Source: Anaerolineaceae bacterium (GTDB lineage Bacteria; Chloroflexota; Anaerolineae; Anaerolineales; Anaerolineaceae). From it: a DNA stretch of 6,029 nucleotides. Location of the stretch: NCBI GenBank assembly GCA_028714615.1, contig JAQTMA010000064.1, positions 1 to 6,029 on the forward strand, given 5' to 3'. A program made the translations under genes and the position numbers. The notes beneath the pieces were generated by a model. That model made no database searches and was not told the DNA's origin. It saw nothing but the letters and a program-made list of their open reading frames with translations. Below are positions 5,872 to 6,029 of the stretch, piece by piece. Position 1 is the stretch's first letter; the number at the start of each line of letters is the position of its first letter.

Positions 5872-5888
5872 ATGTAGGGCCCTACATG
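5871..5888. repeat. 18-bp perfect palindrome
   Basis: CATGTAGGG-CCCTACATG is fully self-complementary with no spacer. It directly abuts the end of the imperfect inverted repeat to its left. It could be a dimeric regulator site or part of a repeat element; no adjacent gene decides this. Confidence 0.8.
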
Positions 5889-5904
5889 TCTAATCTTTCG
5901 AAGT

Positions 5905-5981
5905 GTTCTTGTAGCCCAGGCATCCTTGCCTGGGGTTCCTCCACCAAGAACCCCAGGCAAGGATGCCTGGGCTACAAGAAC
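5905..5981. repeat. Head-to-head pair of palindromic repeats (34-bp perfect arms, 9-nt loop)
   Basis: The arm 5905-5938 is the exact reverse complement of 5948-5981. Each arm is itself a hairpin, CCCAGGC-ATCCTT-GCCTGGG, flanked by GTAG. The element is therefore two inverted copies of one small palindromic unit, an arrangement like the paired REP/BIME elements of other bacteria. It could act as a bidirectional transcription stop for genes beyond the window. The remaining bases to 6029 show no gene. Confidence 0.9.
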
Positions 5982-6029
5982 GCATTGTCTTGCTCACTAC
6001 ACTGCTGACATGAACAGTTCTGCTCTTCT

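Overview
The window is a GC-rich (about 60%) bacterial chromosome segment, probably from an uncultured Chloroflexota/Anaerolineae-like organism. That placement is inference: it rests on the proline-rich lipoprotein HtrA, the family 39-type membrane glycosyltransferase and the several families of palindromic intergenic repeats. No rRNA or other phylogenetic marker is present.

Layout. At the left, on the plus strand, lies a lipoprotein trypsin-like protease with one PDZ domain (HtrA/DegP type). Its 3' end overlaps tail-to-tail with a minus-strand cluster that reads leftward from about 5356: an OsmC/Ohr-family thiol peroxidase-like gene, an amidase-signature hydrolase overlapping it by 20 bases, and a multi-membrane-span glycosyltransferase a few bases further on. 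Upstream of the cluster, on the same strand, is a 33-residue membrane miniprotein with its own promoter and a perfect Shine-Dalgarno. The right 400 bases hold no other credible gene and are rich in inverted repeats.

Main result. The OsmC-like gene is interrupted by one in-frame TGA (5114-5116). It falls exactly where the family has its first catalytic cysteine: a PLE-x(8)-[TGA] pattern against the usual PLE-x(8)-C. Both sides stay in the same frame and together make a normal-length OsmC protein that keeps the second cysteine. Twenty nucleotides after the TGA begins the 5-nt apical loop (AGUUC) of a GC-rich hairpin, which matches the known bacterial SECIS geometry. I read the gene as a selenocysteine-containing OsmC-like protein that a standard pipeline would split into two ORFs or call a pseudogene.

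Second result. The glycosyltransferase carries an in-frame block of palindromic repeats (about 2157-2419; core GAGACGCCCC-n3-GGGGCGTCTC), including three tandem 33-bp units that add 3 x 11 residues. It resembles a repetitive element that has invaded a coding sequence without breaking it. Other repeats are an 85-bp almost fully double-stranded hairpin just upstream of the osmC promoter, a pair of head-to-head repeats at 5905-5981, and an 18-bp perfect palindrome.
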